A DNA stretch of 7,239 bases from Chloroflexota bacterium (GCA_003353825.1 PIVW01000302.1:1-7239); one strand, 5' to 3'. Shown: positions 1-7,148, counted from the first letter of the stretch. The notes: a model not told the origin generated them from the sequence alone. Numbers and translations: made by a program.

Positions 1-2270
1 CTACATCCACGATCACGCCTACACCGCAACCGCAAGCTTCTGCAACCCACACACCCACGCCCACCCCGATCCCAGATGGCATCCGCATCAACGAGTATCT
101 AGCTGCTCCGGCCAGCAGTGAAAGCGAGTACGTCGAATTGTTCAACAGCAACCCCTTCGACGTCGACCTCAGTGGCTGGCAGATCGACGACAGCGAAGGT
201 GGTAGCCAACCCTATAAACTGCCAGCAGATAGCCACATCGCTGCGAACGGATATTACTTAGCCGTTCGCAGTTTTGGCCTAAACAACGCAGGTGATAGTG
301 TGCGCCTATTCGCTGCGGACGGTACTCTGCGAGACAGTCACAACTTTGTGGATGCATTCAAAAGCGCGCCCTGGTCTCGACAAGTGGATGGAGGACCCGT
401 TTGGAGCGATATCTATGGCCCTACCCCAGGCCAGCCCAATCTGCCAGCAGTGATTACACTTGGCGGTGTGCTTTATCAAGGACAACCTCAAGCTACAGAC
501 AAGACCCTTTCCGCACATTATATCGGACTCTATGGCTCAAACGATCCCGAAGTACCCGCCGTGTGGTTAGCAAATGCAATCACCCAGTCGACAGGTAGGT
601 ATCAGCTTAGCTATGATACTGCTCAAGGCCTGTATCGCCATTACACCCTGCGTCCATCTCCGTTGGCAGGGTATCAATGGTCTGGCGTCAGCACCCAGCA
701 AGGCATTGCCCAGCCCCCAGACCGTATCCGCTTCGATGTTCCGGGCACAGGGGCCTATTCTGCAAATCATTTCTGGATGTCCATCCCAGCAACGCAAGAA
801 CCCACGCCCACACCACCAGCCACTGGCGCAATCACCTTGAACGAGTTCTTGCCCAGCCCTGACGTCATCGACTTCGATGGCAATGGTATTGCCGATTTTG
901 AGGACGAATACATCGAGCTGTTCAATCCTGGTGACACCAGCATGGACCTCAGTGGTTGGCTGGTGGATGATGGTGAAGGTGGAAGCCAACCCTATGTTGT
1001 TGCGGCCGGTACGATGCTCCCAGGGAAGGGGTTTTTGCTTCTCTTCCGTAACGAGACCGGCATTGCTCTGAACAACAATGGTGACGAAGTGCGCTTGTTT
1101 GCTGCTGATGGCGTCACTGAAATCGACAGCTTCGAGTACAGCGCTGCTCAGAGCGACATCCCCTGGTCGAGAACGATCGACGGCGCTGGCGTCTGGACTG
1201 AATCCTATGGGCCCAGCCCAGGCAGTCCCAACCTGCCGCCGCCGGCCACCCCCACAGCGACACCAACCCCAGCTGTCTCGCCCACCACGACGGCAACGGT
1301 CTCGCCAACGGCAACGGTCTCGCCTACGGCGAGCCTGACACCAATGCCAACGCTATCGCCGACACCTGCCTCCCCCGGTTTTGTGACTCTGAACGAGGTG
1401 TTACCCAACCCGCAATCGCTTGATTTCGACGGCAATGGCGTGGCAGATCTGGAGGATGAATACATCGAGCTATACAATCCGCAAAACCAGGTTGTGGATG
1501 TGGGAGGCTGGTGGCTCGATGACGCCGAAGGAGGCAGCCGAGCCTATCAGATACCAGGCAACACAAGCATACAGCCACGTGGGTTCCTCCTGCTGTTTCG
1601 AACTGAGACCCACATCGCTCTGAACAACACTGGTGATAAGGTGCGCTTGTTCGCTGCAGATGGCGTCACTGCAATCGATAGCTTCGAGTACAGTACTAGC
1701 CAGGGTGACATCCCCTGGTCGAGAACGATCAACGGTGCTGGGATGTGGACACAATCTTATGCGCCCAGCCCTGGTGGCCCCAACATAGCGCCCACACCCA
1801 CCCCTTCGCCCTCACCCACATCCACTGCGACCCCCACGCCCTCCCCTACACCTATCCCCACAACTGTCCCCCTGCATTTCATAACGCTAAACGAGATCAT
1901 GCCTGCTCCCCGCACGATTGATTTCAACGGCGACGGCGAGGCTAATACAGAGGACGAATATATCGAACTGTACAACCCCAATGATCACCCGCTTGCGCTG
2001 GCCGATTGGGTACTGGACGATGCCGAAGAGGGGGGTAGCGCGCCCTTCTCGGTAGCGGCGAACACAACCATCCCTGCCCATGGCTTTGCACTCTTCTTCC
2101 GCAGCGACACCGGGATCACTCTCAATAATAGCGGTGACAGCGTACGACTGATCGATCCCACCGGTTTCGAGGTTGATCGCTTCGATTACGCCCGCAGCCA
2201 TCTCGATACAGCCTGGTCCAGAAGCATCGACGGCGCCGGAACCTGGACCGAAGTCCATCCTCAGAACTGA
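1..2270 (+). CDS. Secreted multi-domain lamin-tail (LTD) repeat protein, 3' part, truncated at left edge
   Basis: Large extracellular protein, probably an adhesin- or matrix-like scaffold or the tail of a secreted enzyme; the catalytic part, if any, lies left of the window. The frame is open from base 3, giving 755 visible residues. A TTG at 138 could be taken as a start, but it falls inside the first domain, so it is not the true start. Four LTD domains lie at visible residues about 27-148, 276-412, 460-595 and 626-753. Each has the pattern NE...EYxELxN, an SGW-xxDD-like turn, GF-LLLFR, LNNxGDxVRL and WSR-xxGxGxWT. A different beta-rich domain (about 150-267, with SPLAGYQW and an HFWMS end) lies between LTD 1 and 2. 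LTDs 2-4 carry an acidic DxDGNG-type loop. Pro/Thr/Ser linkers lie at about 413-459 and 596-625. No membrane segment or LPXTG sorting signal is seen at the C-terminus, which ends HPQN. LTD is known from lamins and many bacterial secreted proteins; the role here is inferred. Confidence 0.85.
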   Translation, partial: TSTITPTPQPQASATHTPTPTPIPDGIRINEYLAAPASSESEYVELFNSNPFDVDLSGWQIDDSEGGSQPYKLPADSHIAANGYYLAVRSFGLNNAGDSVRLFAADGTLRDSHNFVDAFKSAPWSRQVDGGPVWSDIYGPTPGQPNLPAVITLGGVLYQGQPQATDKTLSAHYIGLYGSNDPEVPAVWLANAITQSTGRYQLSYDTAQGLYRHYTLRPSPLAGYQWSGVSTQQGIAQPPDRIRFDVPGTGAYSANHFWMSIPATQEPTPTPPATGAITLNEFLPSPDVIDFDGNGIADFEDEYIELFNPGDTSMDLSGWLVDDGEGGSQPYVVAAGTMLPGKGFLLLFRNETGIALNNNGDEVRLFAADGVTEIDSFEYSAAQSDIPWSRTIDGAGVWTESYGPSPGSPNLPPPATPTATPTPAVSPTTTATVSPTATVSPTASLTPMPTLSPTPASPGFVTLNEVLPNPQSLDFDGNGVADLEDEYIELYNPQNQVVDVGGWWLDDAEGGSRAYQIPGNTSIQPRGFLLLFRTETHIALNNTGDKVRLFAADGVTAIDSFEYSTSQGDIPWSRTINGAGMWTQSYAPSPGGPNIAPTPTPSPSPTSTATPTPSPTPIPTTVPLHFITLNEIMPAPRTIDFNGDGEANTEDEYIELYNPNDHPLALADWVLDDAEEGGSAPFSVAANTTIPAHGFALFFRSDTGITLNNSGDSVRLIDPTGFEVDRFDYARSHLDTAWSRSIDGAGTWTEVHPQN
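1068..1742 (+). repeat. Direct repeat pair inside the LTD gene (1068-1190 and 1620-1742)
   Basis: The second halves of LTD domains 2 and 3 are close copies at DNA level, 552 bases apart and in the same frame. Comparing 123 aligned bases by eye I count 18 mismatches (about 85% identity), many at third codon positions. The equivalent stretches of LTD 1 and LTD 4 are clearly more divergent. This fits a more recent internal duplication or gene conversion between domains 2 and 3. Confidence 0.8.
1290..1330 (+). repeat. 18-bp tandem repeat in the Thr/Pro/Ser linker
   Basis: Two near-identical 18-base units (1290-1307 and 1308-1325) differ only in the last base, and the first bases of a third unit follow before divergence. 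Each unit encodes TATVSP and keeps the frame, so copy-number change would lengthen or shorten the linker between LTD 2 and LTD 3 by six residues at a time. Confidence 0.8.
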
Positions 2271-2297
2271 CCCCGTCGAGCCACTTGACCTTCTCCT

Positions 2298-2333
2298 GCT
2301 ACTATCTCCAGAGGTGGCAGCCCACTTAGTAGC
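2298..2333. terminator. Bulged stem-loop between convergent genes, possible transcription end
   Basis: Outer arms GCTACTA (2298-2304) and TAGTAGC (2327-2333) are perfectly complementary. An inner stem GTGG/CCAC (2314-2317 and 2322-2325) closes a CAGC loop, leaving a one-sided internal bulge. It starts 28 bases after the stop codon of the LTD gene, where a terminator would be expected. No T-run follows on either strand, so an intrinsic terminator is not proven; it could instead protect the 3' end of the mRNA or be chance. Confidence 0.3.
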
Positions 2334-2395
2334 GTAAATTCAAGTAGTCAAATGCAGGAAACTTGTTCTTGAATGAACGTCAGAACCCATATGGG

Positions 2396-2466
2396 CTAAC
2401 GCTCCGAATAACCGGCTGGCAATTCCGCTGCGCTACATTATCAGTCCGAGCTGATGCGGTTGTTAC
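2396..2466 (+). other. Long imperfect hairpin, weakly attC-like
   Basis: The segment opens with CTAAC and closes with GTTAC. The two halves are partly complementary when folded, with CCG-AT, CGG and CTG blocks in register with small bulges. This resembles the bulged-hairpin architecture of integron attC recombination sites. The arms do not match the canonical RYYYAAC/GTTRRRY core boxes, and no integrase or second site is visible, so this is only a candidate secondary structure. Confidence 0.18.
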
Positions 2467-2504
2467 GAGTAAATATCCTGCTCTTTTGCACCTGGGACCA
2501 AACG

Positions 2505-5500
2505 CTAAATATAATCTTGCCAAGCAACAGTCTCTGATGACGGATCAAGTATGAAATCTGTCTCGGCAGTTCTTAAACCTTGCCAATTATCCGGCACGTC
2601 CGAGCGCGCGAGCAAGAAGCCAGCAGGATCGTACCAGTCAATTTGTTCTCCTCTCACCGCCGGCAGAACGCGAAATTGAGTTCCCATGTGCCCGGAAAAA
2701 TCTTCAGTGAACGTTACGGCAATTTCGCCATGAGGTTGGCTCCGCTCTTTCTCCACCTCTGATCTCGCCTTCTCCCTTCCTCGCATCCACTCGACCACGC
2801 GTCTAGGCTCTAAGGCCGCATCGCTGATCTCATCAACAGCCGCCCAGTACTGGGCGGCAATGTCGGAGGCGACTGGACGTGTATAGGCTTCTTTCTTCGT
2901 TAACGCGTATGAAGCAATCGGATCGAGCGTTCCCCAGCTAATCATATCCTTATACCACATGATCGACCATGGCAGGGTACACTGTTCCCAACGTTCGAGA
3001 AGCTGCCCTTCGCCACCGTCTCGTTCCAAAATGGAGCCGATGATCGAGCCTATTGCCCAGTTCAAACCGTAAATGAAATGCTTCGATGTGAAATTATACC
3101 AGCGCGAAACGCTATTCGGTGTAGGACTGCGTTCTGCTGAGGCAGGGGCCATCCACCATACCAATACGTCATTCCAAGGAATACGAGATCTGCCGATATT
3201 CAGATCACGAACCCCAAAGGCTTCAATTTGGCTGGTTGTATCAATCAACCGTGCTAAGTGAGTGATCCGCTCTGTTGTGCTCCATGTGGCGTAATCCACC
3301 GCTTCCTGTAGAATACTCTTGATATCTGAAAGTCGCTCGACAAGCACACTTCCGTCCCTTGGTGGCAGCCCCGTGTAGTAAAGAGCTCGGCGTCGTTCTC
3401 TTTCTGGATAAATTGTCTCGGTTAGTGCCACACCGCGGCGCGTAAACATCTCCAGCGCCGTTTCTTCGCCTAGAGTATCGCTATTGTACTGAGCGAGGGT
3501 ATTGCGCCAAAGTGACCGAAGGAAATCTTCCACCTCTGTTGTCGGGTTCAAACTCTCAATTTCTTCGATCCCCGTAAGCAACTGCTGATCAAATGTGTCC
3601 AACGAAGTCAGAAGATCGTTTTCCTCTCCGTCTACAGGGGAATAGGCGGTTGTTTCAAGCCATTCTATGAACTGATCGGGATCGTCACTCCTGGATAAGG
3701 TAGACCACTGTTGTGCAATGTGAGCCATCAGAGCACGAAGTGGTGATTGCAGTCCATTGGCTCCTTCCGTTGCCTCCCCAGTCATGCATTGGACTACGTT
3801 TTGATATGCCTTTCGCGAGATTCTTTGTGCCCGTCCTCGAGAGTTGGTGGATAGTAGCACAAGCGTCCTTCCCTCTGTTGATACCCCCGGTCTTCCAGCT
3901 CGTCCAGCGACGTTGATGATCTCCTTGGTGTTGACTGGTTGCTGTCGCCCACGTAGAAGAGAAGGAATGAGAACAGTCTCGAACGGGAGGTTTACTCCTT
4001 CGGACAAAGTAGATGTAGCGATCACAATATTGATCACGTGCGATTGAATAAGCTCAATAAGTAGACGCGACATAACTGGCGGCATCTTGCCGTGATGTAG
4101 AACAATGCCCATTTCCAAAAGACGGTGTTCGCGGGACATCGGGCCGAAGTAGTCTGCGCAGGATGCAAGACAACGAGACAGGAGGGCTTGCTTTCGTCCG
4201 TCATCTGGTAGAGCGAAGAAATCTGGACAATTGACATCCGCCCAGTCGTCTGTGAGTAATTTGAGGAACGTTCCTGCATAATACTCGGGATGCTCCGTTA
4301 CCGAGATGAGAACCGAATGCCTTTTCCCATCCGATGGTTGTGCGAAATGCATTGCTGCCCACAGAACATGTGCACGCATTCGCGTCTCGATACTGTTGCT
4401 GTTCCCAAAGGCGTTTGGTGTGGGTGGATGTGGAGGAAAGGGCTTGGGCACGTAGGGAGCACTATCTTGATCATTGATCAACAAACGCTGCCCATCCAGT
4501 ACGTTGTATTGAATCATCGTTGCGCCATTTCCGGCACACAATAATTGCCCAAAAAGCTGGCGGGTACTCCGATAATCTGGCGCGATGGCAAGTCTACCAT
4601 CAACGCCGGTTATCCATGCTGATAAGACATCCCGAAACTCGGCTGCGACGGCAGATAGTGCGACGAACGTGGCGTCTGAAGAACATAGGGTTTTTAGTCG
4701 ACTGATAAGCCCTTCGAGTCGCAATGAGCGGCTTTGCGCTTCAGCAAGTGCTTCATAGTCGCCAGTAAATGCAACCGTATGGGCCTCATCAATAATCACG
4801 CAAGATATCTGTTCCAGAAGAGTCGGCCCTATGAATCGGAGAAGTGCATCCGCCTTTTCATGCGTTGAGATCAAGACCGTCGGCTGTTCATCGATACTCG
4901 TTAGATCGGATGGACCGAAATCGTTACCGCCATAGAGTGAAGTGACGATAACACTGGTTTCCCGTATGCTGCGGAGGGATCTGGACAGACTTGCCTCGAC
5001 TTCAGCAGATAGGGCTCTCGATGGAGCGAGATAGAGAACAAACGAATCGCCGCCGCCGATCTTGTTGTTTGCTTGGCCGAATAGATGCCGGAGGATGACC
5101 AGTTCAGCCACACGGGTTTTTCCTGAGCCGGTGGGCGTACACAATGCAAAAGAACCATCCGAAATGATGCCGGAAATGCCTGCCTGCTGGGATGGCCATG
5201 CGAGCATTTTCTTTTCGAGGAAAGCCACTCGCGCAAAACGGTGCAATGTTCGCTGACCATCCTCTGTCACCGTTGTCATGAGTGGGGAAAGGACTGTCCA
5301 AAGGGCATTATCCTGATAACTACGCCCGATTGCAGCAAACAGCATCGCCAGCAACCAGGAAAACCGGTCACTGTCATAGCGCAAGGCATGTGATACCTTC
5401 TCGAGGGATTTCAGCGCCGTCTCGATACGCGCATCTTCTCCCCAACGGAGCCAAGCCGTCAACACACCGAGCGCGTGTAGAAGTTGATCGAGTAAAGCGA

Positions 5501-6008
5501 TGTCGATCCGATTCTCCGATTCACCCTCGCTAACATCCATTCGCCAAGTTTCGAGCAAGAGGTGTTGGGCTTCTGGGAAATCTGCGCTAAGAAGAGTTAT
5601 GAGCACCTTCGATGTTGTATCTGAAAGAGGGTGTTCGGATATTACCCCGGCTGCCCTCGCTGGATATCCAGCGAGTTGATAGGCGGAAGCAGCCAGAAGA
5701 ACAACTGGAACCGACATCTCAGTGGGTGAACTCGCCGCAGCCCACTCGAATATCTCACCAGCCCGCCGCAGATAACGCCGATACTCCGAATTGTCCGCAA
5801 TGGCCATCCCGGCAACAAGAAGCTTTTCACCCTCATTCAGACGTGTAACAAGTTCCTTGGTTGTCCATGTCGGCAAGCCGCTAGTGCCTGCGCGAAGTCG
5901 GGTATGCTGGCTGTATAGACGTGCGATACCTCGACTGAGAGCTGCTCCGGCTGTGTGTTCTCCGAGGTCCTGGATCATCTCCAGACTATCTTCCGCCATA
6001 TATCTCAT
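2505..6008 (-). CDS. Ski2-like superfamily 2 DEAH helicase, HamB/AbpB-like defence helicase
   Basis: ATP-driven nucleic-acid helicase or translocase, 1167 residues, probably the sensor/motor of a nuclease-helicase defence complex. Motifs in order: Q-like WPSQQ at about 271-275, Walker A TPTGSGKT at 291-298, motif Ia APSRAL at 328-333, STHEKAD at 381-387, DEAH at 407-410, motif III LSAV (usually SAT) at 451-454, LHHG at 637-640, motif V STLSEGVNLP at 666-675 and motif VI AGRAGRPG at 701-708. SEGVNLP together with GRAGR marks the Ski2-like group. Residues 1-264 form a mostly helical extension with AAASAYQLAGYPARA-type repeats. Residues about 720-1090 are helical and 1090-1167 look like a small beta-rich tail. 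The start ATG overlaps the TGA of the upstream nuclease gene in ATGA, with no strong ribosome binding site, so translational coupling is likely; an ATG three codons later is an alternative. The stop is TAG. Helicase identity is near certain; the HamB assignment rests on motifs plus the neighbour. Confidence 0.9.
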   Translation of the reverse strand: MRYMAEDSLEMIQDLGEHTAGAALSRGIARLYSQHTRLRAGTSGLPTWTTKELVTRLNEGEKLLVAGMAIADNSEYRRYLRRAGEIFEWAAASSPTEMSVPVVLLAASAYQLAGYPARAAGVISEHPLSDTTSKVLITLLSADFPEAQHLLLETWRMDVSEGESENRIDIALLDQLLHALGVLTAWLRWGEDARIETALKSLEKVSHALRYDSDRFSWLLAMLFAAIGRSYQDNALWTVLSPLMTTVTEDGQRTLHRFARVAFLEKKMLAWPSQQAGISGIISDGSFALCTPTGSGKTRVAELVILRHLFGQANNKIGGGDSFVLYLAPSRALSAEVEASLSRSLRSIRETSVIVTSLYGGNDFGPSDLTSIDEQPTVLISTHEKADALLRFIGPTLLEQISCVIIDEAHTVAFTGDYEALAEAQSRSLRLEGLISRLKTLCSSDATFVALSAVAAEFRDVLSAWITGVDGRLAIAPDYRSTRQLFGQLLCAGNGATMIQYNVLDGQRLLINDQDSAPYVPKPFPPHPPTPNAFGNSNSIETRMRAHVLWAAMHFAQPSDGKRHSVLISVTEHPEYYAGTFLKLLTDDWADVNCPDFFALPDDGRKQALLSRCLASCADYFGPMSREHRLLEMGIVLHHGKMPPVMSRLLIELIQSHVINIVIATSTLSEGVNLPFETVLIPSLLRGRQQPVNTKEIINVAGRAGRPGVSTEGRTLVLLSTNSRGRAQRISRKAYQNVVQCMTGEATEGANGLQSPLRALMAHIAQQWSTLSRSDDPDQFIEWLETTAYSPVDGEENDLLTSLDTFDQQLLTGIEEIESLNPTTEVEDFLRSLWRNTLAQYNSDTLGEETALEMFTRRGVALTETIYPERERRRALYYTGLPPRDGSVLVERLSDIKSILQEAVDYATWSTTERITHLARLIDTTSQIEAFGVRDLNIGRSRIPWNDVLVWWMAPASAERSPTPNSVSRWYNFTSKHFIYGLNWAIGSIIGSILERDGGEGQLLERWEQCTLPWSIMWYKDMISWGTLDPIASYALTKKEAYTRPVASDIAAQYWAAVDEISDAALEPRRVVEWMRGREKARSEVEKERSQPHGEIAVTFTEDFSGHMGTQFRVLPAVRGEQIDWYDPAGFLLARSDVPDNWQGLRTAETDFILDPSSETVAWQDYI

Positions 6009-6913
6009 GAGGTACTGTCCATTCTCTCGTACAGCGAGCGGATGATTCTATCAGTGCCGGTCATATGGAGCTCAGCGCAGGTCAACTTACGTCGTCCGGT
6101 GTAACCGCTGTGCGGTGCATCGGTTGAAATCCATGTGTGGTTTCTCTTTGGGCACGCTCCACAGACATACATGCTGAAATCGGAGCGGCTGACCGAAGGG
6201 TTTCGGGAAATATCCCACCAGTAATGACGTAATGCCGCAATCCAGGTCCGACTGTAATCATCATCGCGATAGTCCTGCAAAGCATCTATCAGTCGGAGCA
6301 AATCCACCGGCCGAGTCACAGCTTGGCTGAGCTTAACATGGTTATCCCGAATCAGCTTCGACGAATGATTCCCGGTGCATTTGGCCTCACAGGCGAGCCA
6401 CGCAACAATGCGGCCTTTTTCGTCTCTCACAAAGGCCAGCCCGTCATCGCCCGTCCGCCCTACGATTTGTCTCTCCCAGTCATCGGTCTGCTTCATTACT
6501 TCGAGTTGCTGGAAGGCCACGACATGTGTGCGGAACAGGTAGGCCGGCACCTCCCAGTCGTATTCTCCATCCCCCGCATAATGCTCCGCCACGATTCCTG
6601 CGACGATTTCCCCGAAGAATCCTTTAAGAGCCGTATCACCAAGTTTATGAGGATATCCGAAGGCTGGATCGACGTCCGTGTTATGCTGCAATGGATGCAG
6701 CGAGTCTTCAAGGGGTGCTCGCAATGCGTGCCGTGCACCCTCATGGGCGTGGTCGATGTACGCGAATAGCTCGTCCCGTACCTCTGAGTCGATATCTTCT
6801 TTTTGCCGAATGAGAAGGTGGCAATAAGGTGGCGAGGTCGCATTACAGGTTTCTTCAACATCTATCCATGAATCCAATGAAGTTAGTGGAGGATGTTCAG
6901 CCGAAATATCCAT
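6005..6913 (-). CDS. HamA/AbpA-like (DUF1837) PD-(D/E)xK nuclease of a Hachiman-type system
   Basis: Predicted DNA nuclease of 302 residues, first gene of the operon. The nuclease core spans about 95-200: helix FFGEIVAGIVAEHY with E102, then RTGDDGLAF with D156/D157, then WLACEAKCT with E176 and K178. This is the E...D...ExK layout of PD-(D/E)xK nucleases and follows the HamA pattern, in which GDD precedes E-x-K. A following helix (LIRDNHVKLSQA, 187-198) fits the fold. Near the C-terminus C251, C254, H259, H268, C279 and H283 could form a metal site. The ATG at 6913 is preceded in frame by TAG three codons upstream, so the frame cannot begin earlier; a weak TAGG ribosome binding site lies 8 bases before it. 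In characterised Hachiman, HamA is held inactive by HamB and degrades DNA once the helicase senses foreign or damaged DNA. That role is inferred here from family and gene order. Other PD-(D/E)xK families remain possible. Confidence 0.7.
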   Translation of the reverse strand: MDISAEHPPLTSLDSWIDVEETCNATSPPYCHLLIRQKEDIDSEVRDELFAYIDHAHEGARHALRAPLEDSLHPLQHNTDVDPAFGYPHKLGDTALKGFFGEIVAGIVAEHYAGDGEYDWEVPAYLFRTHVVAFQQLEVMKQTDDWERQIVGRTGDDGLAFVRDEKGRIVAWLACEAKCTGNHSSKLIRDNHVKLSQAVTRPVDLLRLIDALQDYRDDDYSRTWIAALRHYWWDISRNPSVSRSDFSMYVCGACPKRNHTWISTDAPHSGYTGRRKLTCAELHMTGTDRIIRSLYERMDSTS

Positions 6914-6927
6914 ATTGCTTGCCTACA

Positions 6928-6953
6928 TTTATACTTGGTTTATTCTTTGTCAG
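6928..6953 (-). promoter_or_regulatory. Weak candidate promoter for the nuclease-helicase operon
   Basis: On the - strand, CTGACA (6948-6953) is followed by TATAAA (6928-6933), just upstream of the nuclease start. Each hexamer matches the sigma70 consensus at five of six positions, but the spacer is only 14 bases against the usual 16-18. Either another element is used or an activator is needed. The site would give a leader of only a few bases before the ATG. Confidence 0.25.
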
Positions 6954-7065
6954 ATTTCGCGTACCAACAATTTCTCTCGGTGGCACCGCACTTAAACTGG
7001 GAGTTCACTTTTTAAGACGTTTTTCAGCAAGTCGTTCAGAAAACACCTGGGTTTCAGGCTAATTA

Positions 7066-7093
7066 TTGGCATCAACTAAAGGGTTTCTATAAT
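7066..7093 (+). promoter_or_regulatory. Near-consensus sigma70-type promoter facing right
   Basis: TTGGCA (7066-7071, five of six consensus bases) is followed after 16 bases by a perfect TATAAT (7088-7093). Transcription would start near 7100, about 50 bases before the GTG at 7149. It is the best promoter-like sequence I see in the window. Confidence 0.5.
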
Positions 7094-7148
7094 AATACCT
7101 TCGCCAATTTCGTTACGGTGCCAAAACAGACAATTTGGTGGAGAGAAA

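Larger units (their letters stand above)
2271..2504. other. Convergent intergenic region
   Basis: The 234 bases between the LTD gene stop and the helicase stop lie at the 3' ends of both genes. Apart from the stem-loop at 2298-2333, they hold a 10-base palindrome CCCATATGGG (2386-2395) and a long imperfect hairpin starting with CTAAC (2396-2400) and ending with GTTAC (2462-2466). A + frame across 2363-2554 runs into the end of the helicase gene; its product resembles no family I know and has no ribosome binding site I can support, so I do not call it a gene. Confidence 0.5.
6914..7148. other. Divergent intergenic region, AT-richer than its flanks
   Basis: The region separates the - strand defence operon from a + strand frame at the right edge and holds one candidate promoter for each direction. 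An 8-base inverted repeat, TGGCACCG (6981-6988) and CGGTGCCA (7116-7123), brackets its central part. No RNA gene or complete coding frame is recognised. Confidence 0.5.

Noticed and set aside
138..140. TTG as the start codon of the LTD gene
   Set aside because: In-frame codons to the left, back to base 3, encode the beginning of the first LTD domain (IRINEY, SEYVEL) and a Thr/Pro linker before it, so the gene starts outside the window.
567..989. 140-codon - strand frame across LTD 1/2
   Set aside because: It is antisense to conserved LTD sequence and carries no domain or start signal.
1205..1477. Val/Gly-rich - strand frame opposite the LTD linker
   Set aside because: It is the mirror of the Thr/Pro/Ser linker codons; the low-complexity VGVGV product is a by-product of the + strand repeat.
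2363..2554. A 63-codon + frame in the convergent gap
   Set aside because: It has no supported ribosome binding site, matches no known family, overlaps the end of the helicase gene and covers the imperfect hairpin.
6323..6769. 148-codon + frame opposite the nuclease gene
   Set aside because: It lies wholly inside the HamA-like gene, which has conserved nuclease motifs and operon context; the + frame product shows no recognisable domain.
6829..7062. 77-codon + frame running from inside the nuclease gene into the intergenic region
   Set aside because: It starts within another gene without a supported ribosome binding site and ends before the strong + promoter; its product is not recognised.
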